Shown here: positions 1 through 6,182 of the stretch, in pieces | Numbering within the stretch: the first letter of the stretch is position 1 | How the letters are laid out: each line of letters begins with the position of its first letter | NCBI GenBank assembly: GCA_963746465.1 | Contig: CAVVAY010000011.1 | Span: 1 to 13,987, forward strand | From: CAVVAY01 sp963746465 | Lineage (GTDB): Bacteria; Actinomycetota; Actinomycetes; JACCUZ01 | DNA: 13,987 bases | Reading direction: 5' to 3' | Position numbers and translations under genes: made by a program | The notes under the pieces: model-generated | The model's database searches: none | The model's input: the letters and a program-made list of their open reading frames with translations, nothing else | Told to the model about the DNA's origin: nothing

Positions 1-45
1 TCCGACAAGGACGAGTACGACGACTGGGCAGCCGACAAGCGCTGA
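1..45 (+). CDS. C-terminal tail of a small acidic protein, probably DUF3073
   Basis: An open frame enters from the left edge and ends at a TGA at 43-45. It gives 14 residues rich in Asp, Lys and aromatic residues (SDKDEYDDWAADKR). A small DUF3073 protein with an acidic, aromatic-rich C-terminus commonly sits beside purM in actinobacteria, and that context is the main reason for the call. The gene converges with the sigma factor gene, whose stop lies 31 bases further on; I see no strong hairpin between them. The visible part is too short for a firm family assignment, and the start lies outside the window. Confidence 0.45.
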   Translation, partial: SDKDEYDDWAADKR

Positions 46-76
46 CCCGCACCCCCTTCCGCTCCACCCTGCGTCT

Positions 77-1312
77 TCACTGCCCCAGCTGGTCGCGGCG
101 ACGGGTCAGGTAGGCGGTCTCAGCAGTGTTGCCCGCCAGCTCGATCGCTCTGCCGTAGGCCTCGCGCGACTGCTGACTGCGGCCGAGCCGGCGCAGCAGG
201 TCGGCCCGGGTCGCATGGAAGGCGTGGTAGCCGGCCAACGCGTCCGCCAGCCGGTCGACGGCCGCCAGGGCCACCTGCGGCCCGTCCAGCTCGGCGACCG
301 CGACAGCCCGGTTGAGAGCGACGATCGGCGAGGGGTCGAGCCGGACGAGCTGGTCGTAGAGGGCGACGACCTGTGACCAGTCGGTGTCGCGCACGTCGCG
401 GGCCGAGGTGTGCACGGCGTTGATCGCGGCGAGGACCTGGTAGCGACCCGGTGCCACCCCGGTCGCCAGCCGGTCGCGCACCAGCCGATGACCCTCGGCG
501 ACCAGCTCCGCGTCCCAGGCCCCACGGTCCTGCTCGTCGAGGGTGACCAGCTCGCCGGCCGCCGAGACCCGGGCGGTGCGGCGGGCCTCGGTGAGCAGCA
601 TCAGCGCCAGCAGCCCGGCCACCTCACCGTCGTCCGGCAGAAGGGCTCCGAGCATGCGGGTGAGCCTGATCGCCTCGGCGGTCAGGTCGGAACGCACCGG
701 GTCGGTGTCGGGGCCGGTGGCCAGGTAGCCCTCGTTGAAGACGAGGAACAGGACGGCGAGCACGCCCGAGACCCGGGCCGGAAGATCCACCGCGGATGGC
801 ACCCGGTACGGGATGCGAGCGGCCTTGATCTTCGCCTTCGCGCGGGTGATCCGCTGCCCCATGGCGGTCTCCTGCACGAGAAAGGCACGGGCGATCTCGG
901 CCACGGTCAGCCCCCCGACCATGCGCAGGGTGAGCGCGACGCGGGTCTCCATCGCGAGCGCCGGGTGACAGCAGGTGAAGATCAGCCGGAGCCGCTCGTC
1001 GTCGATGGCGCCGAGAGGCTCCGGCGGGTCGTCGTCGGACAACAGCTGAGCCTCCCTCTGCTTGTCGGCGCGCTTGTTCTCGCGCCGGACCCGGTCGATG
1101 GCCTTGCGGGTGGCGGTGGTGGTCAGCCAGCCGCCCGGGTTGGGCGGTACGCCATCGGCCGGCCACCGCTCGACGGCGGTCGCGAACGCCTCCGCCGCGG
1201 CCTCCTCGGCGATGTCGAGGTCACCGAACCGCCTGGCCAGGGCGGCGACCACCCGTGCCCACTGCTCGCGGTGTGCCCGGGAGATCGCCTCCGGGACGTC
1301 GAGCACGCTCAC
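77..1312 (-). CDS. ECF42-type RNA polymerase sigma factor with TPR-like C-terminal extension
   Basis: A 411-residue sigma factor, about twice the length of a simple ECF sigma. Region 2 spans roughly residues 14-80 and includes the helix with WLTTTATRKAIDRVRREN. Region 4 spans roughly 107-165, opening with LRLIFTCCHPAL and carrying the helix-turn-helix around LTVAEIARAF. A long helical extension covers 180-411, with NEGY at 193-196 and DEQDRGAWD at 259-267, both typical of the ECF42 group (DUF6596/TPR-like). The GTG start at 1312 is chosen because it overlaps the TGA of the upstream DGPF gene as GTGA, implying translational coupling; an in-frame start 11 codons earlier lies inside that gene. 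ECF42 sigmas usually lack an anti-sigma partner, the extension is thought to be needed for activity, and they typically sit beside DGPF/YCII genes as here. Target genes cannot be read directly. Confidence 0.93.
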   Translation of the reverse strand: MSVLDVPEAISRAHREQWARVVAALARRFGDLDIAEEAAAEAFATAVERWPADGVPPNPGGWLTTTATRKAIDRVRRENKRADKQREAQLLSDDDPPEPLGAIDDERLRLIFTCCHPALAMETRVALTLRMVGGLTVAEIARAFLVQETAMGQRITRAKAKIKAARIPYRVPSAVDLPARVSGVLAVLFLVFNEGYLATGPDTDPVRSDLTAEAIRLTRMLGALLPDDGEVAGLLALMLLTEARRTARVSAAGELVTLDEQDRGAWDAELVAEGHRLVRDRLATGVAPGRYQVLAAINAVHTSARDVRDTDWSQVVALYDQLVRLDPSPIVALNRAVAVAELDGPQVALAAVDRLADALAGYHAFHATRADLLRRLGRSQQSREAYGRAIELAGNTAETAYLTRRRDQLGQ

Positions 1313-1632
1313 AGGAAGGGCCGCACCTCGATCTTCCGGTGGCACGCCTTGGATCCCTCGGTGGCCAGCTTGAGCACGACGTCCAGGTCGGGTGCGTCGA
1401 TGATCCAGAAGCCGGCGAGGTACTCCTTCGACTCCACGAACGGGCCGTCGGTGAACACCAGCTCGTCTCTCCTGTTGTCGATGACGGTGGCCGAGTCGGG
1501 CGCCCCGAGTCCGCCGGCGAAGACCCAGTAGCCCTTGTCCCGGAGCCGGTCGTTGAACACGTCGATCGCGGCATCCTCGGTCGCGGTGGCCGGCCCGGTG
1601 CCGTCGTCGATCACTGACATCAGGTACTGCAT
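1309..1632 (-). CDS. DGPF/YCII-domain protein, partner of the ECF42 sigma factor
   Basis: A 107-residue single-domain YCII-related protein. It opens with the typical MQYLMSVIDD strand, and the family-naming DGPF motif is at residues 62-65, followed by VESKEYLAGFWIID and a C-terminal EVRPF strand. The ATG at 1632 has a good AGGAGAT ribosome binding site at 1642-1648, nine bases upstream. The stop overlaps the sigma factor start by four bases. DGPF proteins form ferredoxin-like alpha-beta dimers; those linked to ECF42 sigmas are common in actinobacteria and proteobacteria, but their biochemical role is not established. A candidate ECF promoter lies upstream at 1691-1717, so the pair may be autoregulated. 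Read-through from purM, which ends 110 bases upstream on the same strand, is also possible. Confidence 0.92.
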   Translation of the reverse strand: MQYLMSVIDDGTGPATATEDAAIDVFNDRLRDKGYWVFAGGLGAPDSATVIDNRRDELVFTDGPFVESKEYLAGFWIIDAPDLDVVLKLATEGSKACHRKIEVRPFL

Positions 1633-1657
1633 CTGACGATCATCTCCTGTGCTGTGG

Positions 1658-1678
1658 GGTAGCCCGTCGTGGGCTGCC
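1658..1678 (-). other. Small hairpin in the leader of the DGPF gene
   Basis: AGCCC (1661-1665) and GGGCT (1671-1675) pair around a GTCGT loop. Two further G-C pairs (1658-1659 with 1677-1678) follow beyond one non-Watson-Crick position. It lies between the candidate promoter at 1691-1717 and the ribosome binding site at 1642-1648, and downstream of purM. It could be a leader stem or a weak terminator for purM read-through. Confidence 0.35.
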
Positions 1679-1690
1679 GTTCACCCCTGC

Positions 1691-1717
1691 TACGAACCCC
1701 ACGGCCGCGATCCGACA
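1691..1717 (-). promoter_or_regulatory. Candidate ECF-type promoter for the DGPF-ECF42 pair
   Basis: On the minus strand a TGTCGG box (1712-1717) is followed after 17 bases by CGTAGC, beginning at 1694. As I recall, ECF42 promoters have TGTCGA at -35 and a CGA/TC-type -10. The -35 here differs in its last base and the -10 only partly matches. Position supports the call: it lies in the purM-DGPF gap with about 58 bases from the -10 to the ATG, and autoregulation is common in ECF systems. Confidence 0.4.
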
Positions 1718-1742
1718 CCGCTGGACGACGTGGAGCTGACCG

Positions 1743-2798
1743 TCAGGCCGGGTGGCTGCCGTGGACGGTGACCGTGCCGTCGCCAGGCCCCACGGTGCCG
1801 AGCACCCACGCGGGGACCCCGCGGCCGCTGAGCAGCTGCACTGCGCGGTGGGCGTCATCCGCGGCGACCACCGCGACCATCCCGACGCCCATGTTGAGCG
1901 TGCGCTCGAGCTCGTCGACCGCCACCCCGCCGACGTCCCGGACCAGCCCGAAGACCGGGGAAGGCGACCAGCTCGCCCGGTCCACGGAGGCGCCGAGGTC
2001 GTCCGGGAGCACCCTGGCCAGGTTCGCCGCGAGCCCGCCGCCGGTGACGTGGCTGAACGCGTGCACGTCGACGGCGTCGATCAGGGCCAGGCAGTCGCGG
2101 GCGTAGATCCGGGTCGGCTCCAGCAGCTCGTCGACCAGGCTGCGGCCGAGCTCCGGCACCTCGCGGTCCAGCTCCCAGCCCGCGCTGGTCAGCAGCACGT
2201 GCCGCACCAGCGAGTAGCCGTTGGAGTGCAGGCCGCTGGCGGCCATCGCGACGAGTGCGTCGCCGGCCCGGACCCGGTCGGCGCCGAGCAGCCGGTCCGC
2301 CTCCACGACGCCGGTGCCGGCGCCGGCGACGTCGTACTCGTCCGGACCGAGCAGCCCGGGGTGCTCGGCGGTCTCGCCGCCGACGAGGGCGCAGCCGGCC
2401 AGCACACAGCCCTCCGCGATGCCCTTGACGACCGCCGCGATCCGCTCCGGCACCACCTTGCCGCAGGCGATGTAGTCGGTCATGAACAGCGGCTCGGCCC
2501 CGCAGACCACGAGGTCGTCGACGACCATGCCGACAAGGTCGTGCCCGATGGTGTCGTGCCGGTCGGCTGCAGCGGCCACGGCGACCTTGGTGCCGACCCC
2601 GTCGGTAGAGGTCGCCAGCAGCGGACGCCGGTACGCCTTCAGCGCGCTGGCGTCGAACAGCCCGGCGAAACCGCCGATCCCGCCGACCACCTCGGGCCGG
2701 GACGCCTTCGCCACCCAGGCCTTCATCAGCTCGACCGCGCGGTCACCCGCCTCGATGTCGACCCCGGCACCGGCGTAGGAGACGCGCTGCTGGCTCAC
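1743..2798 (-). CDS. purM: Phosphoribosylformylglycinamidine cyclo-ligase (AIR synthase)
   Basis: A cytosolic enzyme of de novo purine synthesis that closes FGAM to AIR with ATP, the step after PurL. The 351-residue product has the normal family length. The N-terminal half carries YAGAGVDIEAGD (8-19), the glycine-rich GGIGGFAGLFD (39-49), TSTDGVGTK (63-71) and DLVGMVVDDLVVCGAEPLFMTDY (about 87-109). GGETAEHPG (140-148), ASGLHSNGYSLVR (187-199) and HVTGGGLAANLAR (250-262) follow. The frame stays open upstream to about 3314, but homology begins at the GTG at 2796-2798. This start has no ribosome binding site; instead TAGGCT lies eight bases upstream, as in leaderless genes. The VOC gene ends 29 bases upstream, so read-through from it is also possible. 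Confidence 0.97.
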   Translation of the reverse strand: MSQQRVSYAGAGVDIEAGDRAVELMKAWVAKASRPEVVGGIGGFAGLFDASALKAYRRPLLATSTDGVGTKVAVAAAADRHDTIGHDLVGMVVDDLVVCGAEPLFMTDYIACGKVVPERIAAVVKGIAEGCVLAGCALVGGETAEHPGLLGPDEYDVAGAGTGVVEADRLLGADRVRAGDALVAMAASGLHSNGYSLVRHVLLTSAGWELDREVPELGRSLVDELLEPTRIYARDCLALIDAVDVHAFSHVTGGGLAANLARVLPDDLGASVDRASWSPSPVFGLVRDVGGVAVDELERTLNMGVGMVAVVAADDAHRAVQLLSGRGVPAWVLGTVGPGDGTVTVHGSHPA

Positions 2799-2806
2799 AG
2801 GGCGCG

Positions 2807-2812
2807 AGCCTA
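2807..2812 (-). promoter_or_regulatory. -10 element for a probably leaderless purM transcript
   Basis: TAGGCT on the minus strand fits the actinobacterial TANNNT -10 pattern. It is separated by eight bases from the purM GTG at 2798, so transcription would begin at or within a base or two of the start codon. No clear -35 is visible 16-18 bases upstream, and no Shine-Dalgarno sequence precedes purM. Confidence 0.5.
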
Positions 2813-2827
2813 CCGGCGCGCGGCCGG

Positions 2828-3238
2828 TCAGGTCGGCTGGCCGATGTTGACCATCCAGTTGATGCCGAACTGGTCCGTACACATGCCGAACTCGTCGCCC
2901 CACATCTGCTTCTCCAGCGGGACCAGGACCTTGCCGGCGGTGGACAGCTTCTCCCAGTAGCCACGCAGCTCGTCGGCGTCGGTGCCGGACAGGCTGATCG
3001 AGATGTTCTCGCCGGGCTTGTAGGTCTCGTGCGGCGGCGTGTCGGCGGCCATCAAGGTGATGCCGCCGTCGGTCACCAGTTGGGCGTGCATGATCTGGTC
3101 GGCCGCGGGGCCGTCGGCGGCGCCGTACTCGCCGAAGGTGTTCGACGTCAGGGTGCCGCCGAAGACGTCCTTGTAGAACTCCATGGCTTGCCGGGCTGTC
3201 CCGTCGAAGCTGATGTAAGGGTTGAGGACGGAGGCCAT
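2828..3238 (-). CDS. PhnB-like VOC superfamily protein
   Basis: A 136-residue protein of the PhnB-like branch of the vicinal oxygen chelate (glyoxalase/bleomycin resistance) superfamily. The N-terminus MASVLNPYISFDGTARQAME and the following FYKDVFGG are the family signature. IMHAQL (49-54) supplies a His at the position often used for metal binding, and the C-terminal beta strand FGMCTDQFGINWMVNI (117-132) is also typical. The substrate is unknown for most members, and it should not be called a glyoxalase or demethylubiquinone methyltransferase. The ATG at 3238 has a strong AAAGGAGAA site seven or so bases upstream. It is read toward purM, 29 bases away. VOC/PhnB proteins are frequent ECF42 companions, and an ECF42-DGPF pair lies on the other side of purM. 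Confidence 0.9.
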   Translation of the reverse strand: MASVLNPYISFDGTARQAMEFYKDVFGGTLTSNTFGEYGAADGPAADQIMHAQLVTDGGITLMAADTPPHETYKPGENISISLSGTDADELRGYWEKLSTAGKVLVPLEKQMWGDEFGMCTDQFGINWMVNIGQPT

Positions 3239-3267
3239 CGAACTTCTCCTTTGCTCGCGAGACGCCG

Positions 3268-3296
3268 AGTCTTGCAGCCCCCTGGTCGGCCGACAA
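3268..3296 (-). promoter_or_regulatory. Candidate promoter for the VOC gene
   Basis: On the minus strand TTGTCG (3291-3296) and AAGACT (3268-3273) are separated by 17 bases, a fair housekeeping-type -35/-10 pair about 30 bases upstream of the ATG. The same stretch contains TGTCGG (3290-3295), shared with the candidate ECF promoter upstream of the DGPF gene, inside a perfect GTCGGCCGAC palindrome (3285-3294). Which sigma factor would use it is not clear. Confidence 0.35.
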
Positions 3297-3316
3297 TGGC
3301 TCGCCGGAACGCACGA

Positions 3317-3350
3317 CAGCGCGCCCGGACCGTCCGGTCCGGGCGCGCTG
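3317..3350 (-). terminator. Strong intrinsic-type terminator after the secreted protein gene
   Basis: A perfect 15-bp G+C-rich stem (3317-3331 paired with 3336-3350) closes a four-base loop, GTCC. It begins 13 bases past the stop of the secreted protein gene and lies just before the promoter region of the VOC gene. No U-tract follows, which is common for actinobacterial terminators. It separates the secreted-protein transcript from the VOC-purM block. Confidence 0.85.
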
Positions 3351-3362
3351 GTCTGAAGCGGT

Positions 3363-3947
3363 TCAGCCCTTCGCCACCCAGGGGGTGAAGCGGCGCGGGG
3401 TGTTCAGCCAGTCCACCTCGTTGGTCGACGTGGTGCTGCCCTCGGGCAGCAGCTCGGCACCGGTCTTGACCTCGACCCGCACGTCGGCCGGGTCGTTGAG
3501 CACGACCTGGTCGATGCTGATGCGGGCGACGTCCTTCACGTAGTCGAGCTTCATGATGTACGTCCCGCCGTGCAGCGGCACCTGACGGTTCCCCTTGGCC
3601 TTGAAGCCGTCGGCCGGGAGGAGTGCGTAGTCGGAGCCCTCGAAGGTGCCGCCGGTGAAGACGTACTCGGGGCCGGTGCGCGCGCGGTCGGTGTCGATGA
3701 AGACCGAGATGCTGCTTCCGCTGCGGAAGGACCGGACGAGGTCGCGGTGGACCACGTTGATCTTGAGCTGCTCCTCGCCGTTGATGACGCGGACCTTGCG
3801 GATGTCGGCGCCCTGGGACATGTCGCCGTGGGCGTCGGTGAAGGCTGCCGTCTCGGCCAGCGCCGTACCGGCGAGGGCGGTGATGCTGAGAGCGGACACC
3901 GCGGCGACTCCCGCCACCCGCTGTGCCGCGGACCTGAAGGTGTTCAA
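3363..3947 (-). CDS. Small secreted protein of unknown function
   Basis: A 194-residue protein I do not recognise. The N-terminus is a clear Sec signal peptide: FRSAAQR, a hydrophobic stretch over about 11-28, and an ALA cleavage site at residue 31. The mature part of about 163 residues looks like a beta-rich single domain. It has acidic clusters (TDAHGDMSQGADIRKVRV near 37-54; VFIDTDRARTGPEYVF near 82-97), no cysteine and no obvious catalytic motif. The FIDTDRARTGPEY stretch recalls DOMON/CBM9-like beta-sandwich proteins, but that is only an impression. The TTG start at 3947 is chosen because AGAGGAGT sits five bases upstream and the signal peptide begins exactly there. It is flanked by a strong terminator downstream and a structured leader and Crp-like site upstream, so it is probably monocistronic. 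Confidence 0.85.
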   Translation of the reverse strand: MNTFRSAAQRVAGVAAVSALSITALAGTALAETAAFTDAHGDMSQGADIRKVRVINGEEQLKINVVHRDLVRSFRSGSSISVFIDTDRARTGPEYVFTGGTFEGSDYALLPADGFKAKGNRQVPLHGGTYIMKLDYVKDVARISIDQVVLNDPADVRVEVKTGAELLPEGSTTSTNEVDWLNTPRRFTPWVAKG

Positions 3948-3964
3948 CGTGACTCCTCTGTGTC

Positions 3965-4010
3965 TGAGGCGGGCCGGCTACCCGGTCCGCGTGCGCCTCA
4001 CCGTGAGGCG
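3965..4010 (-). promoter_or_regulatory. Structured leader with two mutually exclusive pairings
   Basis: Three 7-base segments lie just upstream of the TTG start. On the + strand they read TGAGGCG (3965-3971), CGCCTCA (3994-4000) and TGAGGCG (4004-4010). In the minus-strand transcript the middle segment can pair perfectly with the upstream copy (3-base loop) or with the downstream copy, the latter enclosing a CCGG-GTAG-CCGG mini-hairpin. The ribosome binding site begins about 10 bases after the last segment. This could be an attenuator or translation switch, or just a stable leader. Confidence 0.45.
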
Positions 4011-4057
4011 TCAGAGAGGAGGACCCGCGGCTGCCCGGCCCGGTTGCAGACCGCCGC

Positions 4058-4073
4058 TGTGACCTGAGTCACG
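4058..4073. promoter_or_regulatory. Crp/GlxR-like operator
   Basis: The sequence TGTGACCTGAGTCACG contains a perfect GTGA-N6-TCAC dyad and matches the Crp-family TGTGA-N6-TCACA consensus except for the last base. It lies about 110 bases upstream of the secreted protein start, with purF convergent-distal on the other side. The motif is known to bind cAMP-responsive Crp/GlxR regulators in actinobacteria; function here is inferred. Confidence 0.55.
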
Positions 4074-4150
4074 CAACCTGCCCCCGCCATCGCGGCCGTC
4101 GCTCTGACCACCGGACACATCCGGTGCAGGTGAGTCAGGAGAGCCGAGCT

Positions 4151-4179
4151 CGTGGTCCCACGAGTGTGGGTCAGCCACG
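4151..4179. other. Nested hairpin of unknown role
   Basis: An outer stem CGTGG/CCACG (4151-4155 with 4175-4179) encloses an inner CCCAC-GAGT-GTGGG hairpin (4157-4170), leaving one unpaired base on one side and four on the other. It is far from either flanking gene start and could be part of the purF 3' region or a small RNA. No promoter was identified. Confidence 0.35.
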
Positions 4180-4290
4180 GTTGTGTCCTGGAGTCAGCGA
4201 GAGCGGCGACCGGTCAGGGGTACGCAGTCCGGTCTTCCGGCTTTGCGCCTCATGATCGTTCTGCAGCCCAACATTGCAACGGGAACGTGG

Positions 4291-4319
4291 TCCAAAGTGC
4301 ATCAACATCACGCTGCACT
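4291..4319 (-). terminator. Possible weak purF terminator
   Basis: On the minus strand AGTGCA (4314-4319) pairs with TGCACT (4296-4301) around a 12-base loop, followed by TT and GG, about 15 bases after the purF stop. The stem is short and the loop large, so it is a weak candidate, but no better hairpin is close to the stop. Confidence 0.3.
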
Positions 4320-4334
4320 GCGCGGGGGGGTGCG

Positions 4335-5933
4335 TCAGGGGCGGGTGAGGGCGTCGGCGGCGCCGAGGCCGCCCAGCAGTGTCGCGGGTTCGACCTCGAG
4401 CAGGTGCTTGCCGAGCAGCTCGGGCTCCGGCAGCTCGACCGGGTACACGCCGTCGAAGCAGGCACGGCAGAGGTTGTCGATCGGCTGCTCGGTCGAGGCG
4501 ACCAGCCCCTCCAGCGAGATGTACGCCAGCGAGTCGGCGTCGATGGAAGCGCGGATCTCCTCGACCGCCAGACCGTTGGCTATCAGCTCGGCCGGCGACG
4601 CGAAGTCGATGCCGTAGAAGCACGGCCACTTCACCGGCGGCGACGAGATGCGGACGTGGATCTCCGCGGCGCCGGCCTCGCGGAGCATCCGCACCAGGGC
4701 CCGCTGGGTGTTGCCGCGCACGATCGAGTCGTCGACCACCACCAGCCGCTGCCCGGCGATCACCTCGCGCAACGGGTTCAGCTTGAGCCGGATGCCGAGC
4801 TGCCGGATGGTCTGCGAGGGCTGGATGAAGGTCCGGCCGACATAGGAGTTCTTCACCAGGCCCAGGCCGTAGGGGATGCCGCTGCCCTGCGAGTAGCCGA
4901 CGGCGGCCGGGGTGCCGGACTCCGGCACCGGGATCACCAGGTCGGCCTCGGCCGGCGCCTCCTCGGCCAGCCGGCGGCCGACCTCGACCCGGGTCGCGTG
5001 CACCGAGCGGCCGGCGATCTTGGTGTCCGGCCGGGCGAGGTACACGTACTCGAACAGGCAGCCCTTCGGTTCGGCGTCGGCGAAACGCGACGAGCGAAGG
5101 CCGTGCGCATCGATGGCGATCAGCTCACCCGGCTCGATCTCGCGGACCTGGGCCGCACCGACGATGTCCAGGGCGGCGGTCTCGCTGGCCACCACCCAGC
5201 CGCGCTCGAGGCGGCCGAGCACCAGCGGGCGGATACCCTGCGGGTCGCGCGCGGCGTACAACGTCTCCTCGTCCATGAAGACCAGCGAGAACGCGCCGCG
5301 GAGCTGCGGCAGGACCTCGAGGGCGGCCTGCTCCAGGGAGCGGTCCGGGTAGGACGCGAGCAGCGCGGTCACGATCTCGGTGTCGGTCGTGCTGTGCAGG
5401 GCCACGTGGCTGCCGCGGATGCCTTCGCGCCAGCGCCTGGTCTCCTCCTGGGTCGGGCCGTCGCCGTCGTAGGAGAGCTGGCCGCTCTCGGCGGCGAGCT
5501 TCTCGACGAGCTCGAGCAGGTCACGGGTGTTGGTGAGGTTGCCGTTGTGGCCCAGCGCTATCGACCCGGCCGCGGTGGACCGGAACGTCGGCTGGGCGTT
5601 CTCCCAGACGCTGGAACCGGTGGTGGAGTAACGGGTATGGCCGATCGCCAGGTGCCCGCGCAAGGAGTTGAGGTGACCCTCGTCGAAGACCTGCGCCACC
5701 AGGCCCATGTCCTTGTAGACCAGGATCTGCGAGCCGTTGCTCACCGCGATGCCGGCCGACTCCTGACCGCGGTGCTGCAGCGCGTAGAGGCCGAAGTAGG
5801 TCAGCTTGGCGACCTCGGTCGGGTCGTCCCCGGAGCGGTCGCCGGACCAGACACCGAAGACCCCGCAGGAGTCCTGGGGTCCCCGCTCTGCGGGATCGAG
5901 ATCGAGATTGAGCCGTCCGTCGCCTCGGGGCAC
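4335..5933 (-). CDS. purF: Amidophosphoribosyltransferase, 4Fe-4S type
   Basis: Catalyses the committed step of purine synthesis, PRPP plus glutamine to phosphoribosylamine, in the cytosol. The 532-residue product starts with a 22-residue segment before SCGVFGVW; in this family such a propeptide is removed to expose the N-terminal nucleophile, here Cys23. The glutaminase domain has HRGQESAG (54-61), GHTRYSTTG (98-106), GHNGNLTN (128-135) and TDTEIV (183-188). The transferase domain carries the PRPP loop VVVDDSIVRGNT (398-409). Cys292, Cys438, Cys489 and Cys492 match the four ligands of the 4Fe-4S cluster in the Bacillus-type enzyme, suggesting an oxygen-sensitive form. The GTG start at 5933 lacks a ribosome binding site, but TAGACT lies six bases upstream, as in leaderless genes. 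The small membrane protein gene ends 35 bases upstream. Confidence 0.98.
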   Translation of the reverse strand: MPRGDGRLNLDLDPAERGPQDSCGVFGVWSGDRSGDDPTEVAKLTYFGLYALQHRGQESAGIAVSNGSQILVYKDMGLVAQVFDEGHLNSLRGHLAIGHTRYSTTGSSVWENAQPTFRSTAAGSIALGHNGNLTNTRDLLELVEKLAAESGQLSYDGDGPTQEETRRWREGIRGSHVALHSTTDTEIVTALLASYPDRSLEQAALEVLPQLRGAFSLVFMDEETLYAARDPQGIRPLVLGRLERGWVVASETAALDIVGAAQVREIEPGELIAIDAHGLRSSRFADAEPKGCLFEYVYLARPDTKIAGRSVHATRVEVGRRLAEEAPAEADLVIPVPESGTPAAVGYSQGSGIPYGLGLVKNSYVGRTFIQPSQTIRQLGIRLKLNPLREVIAGQRLVVVDDSIVRGNTQRALVRMLREAGAAEIHVRISSPPVKWPCFYGIDFASPAELIANGLAVEEIRASIDADSLAYISLEGLVASTEQPIDNLCRACFDGVYPVELPEPELLGKHLLEVEPATLLGGLGAADALTRP

Positions 5934-5939
5934 GCGGCC

Positions 5940-5945
5940 AGTCTA
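5940..5945 (-). promoter_or_regulatory. -10 element for a probably leaderless purF transcript
   Basis: TAGACT, a good TANNNT -10, is six bases from the purF GTG at 5933. Transcription would begin at the start codon, and no Shine-Dalgarno sequence is visible. No clear -35 lies 16-18 bases upstream. purF may therefore have its own promoter in addition to read-through from the gene upstream. Confidence 0.55.
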
Positions 5946-5968
5946 CGGGTCGGGCAGGCCCGAACCGG

Positions 5969-6175
5969 TCAGCGCCGCCGGCCTTCGAGCAGGACGGCGA
6001 CCACGCCGCCGGCCAGCGCGCCGAGCCCGCCGAGCAGCGCAGTGAGATAGGCGAGCAGCCGGCCCTGGTTGTCCGCCTCCGCGCCGGGACCCAGCACCAG
6101 CACGACGGCCACCAGGACGCCGACGGCGGCACCGGTCAGCAGGAAGGCGGAGTAGCGGGGGTTGCGGCGGGGCAC
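5969..6175 (-). CDS. Small two-helix membrane protein upstream of purF
   Basis: A 68-residue protein starting PRRNPRYSAFLLTG, with two predicted membrane segments (about residues 10-30 and 42-62). These are joined by a short polar loop, GAEADNQG, and the protein ends with a basic tail, GRRR. Small membrane proteins with an RRNPRY-like start occur next to purF in other actinobacteria; no function is known to me. The GTG at 6175 is preferred because the family-like sequence starts there and a TAGGGT -10 lies seven bases upstream; GGAGG one base away is too close to act as a ribosome binding site. A longer version from GTG at 6220 would overlap the permease gene by 14 bases and add a basic, unconserved-looking segment. 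purF starts 35 bases after its stop. Confidence 0.75.
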   Translation of the reverse strand: MPRRNPRYSAFLLTGAAVGVLVAVVLVLGPGAEADNQGRLLAYLTALLGGLGALAGGVVAVLLEGRRR

Positions 6176-6182
6176 GCCTCCG

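Larger units (their letters stand above)
3948..4334. other. 387-base intergenic region between purF and the secreted protein gene
   Basis: No credible coding frame is seen. From left to right it holds the leader of the secreted protein gene with its alternative stems (3965-4010), the Crp-like dyad (4058-4073), a nested hairpin (4151-4179), a short CCGG-TCTT-CCGG hairpin near 4230, and a candidate purF 3' hairpin (4296-4319). The part around 4250-4320 is visibly lower in G+C than the surrounding genes. I found no tRNA and no recognisable riboswitch. Confidence 0.7.

Noticed and set aside
2799..3314. In-frame upstream extension of purM to 523 residues
   Set aside because: It overlaps the VOC gene in another frame, and PurM homology begins at the GTG at 2798.
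4230..4245. CCGG-TCTT-CCGG hairpin followed by CTTT on the + strand as a terminator
   Set aside because: No + strand gene lies upstream and the four-base-pair stem is too weak to support a call.
3948..4334. Riboswitch (purine, c-di-AMP or other) in the large intergenic region
   Set aside because: No known conserved core was recognised, purF lies upstream rather than downstream of the region, and purF appears leaderless.
4152..6050. A 632-codon open frame on the + strand antisense to purF
   Set aside because: It mirrors purF in a high-GC genome, gives low-complexity Arg/Gly/Asp-rich protein and has no domain; purF on the other strand is certain.
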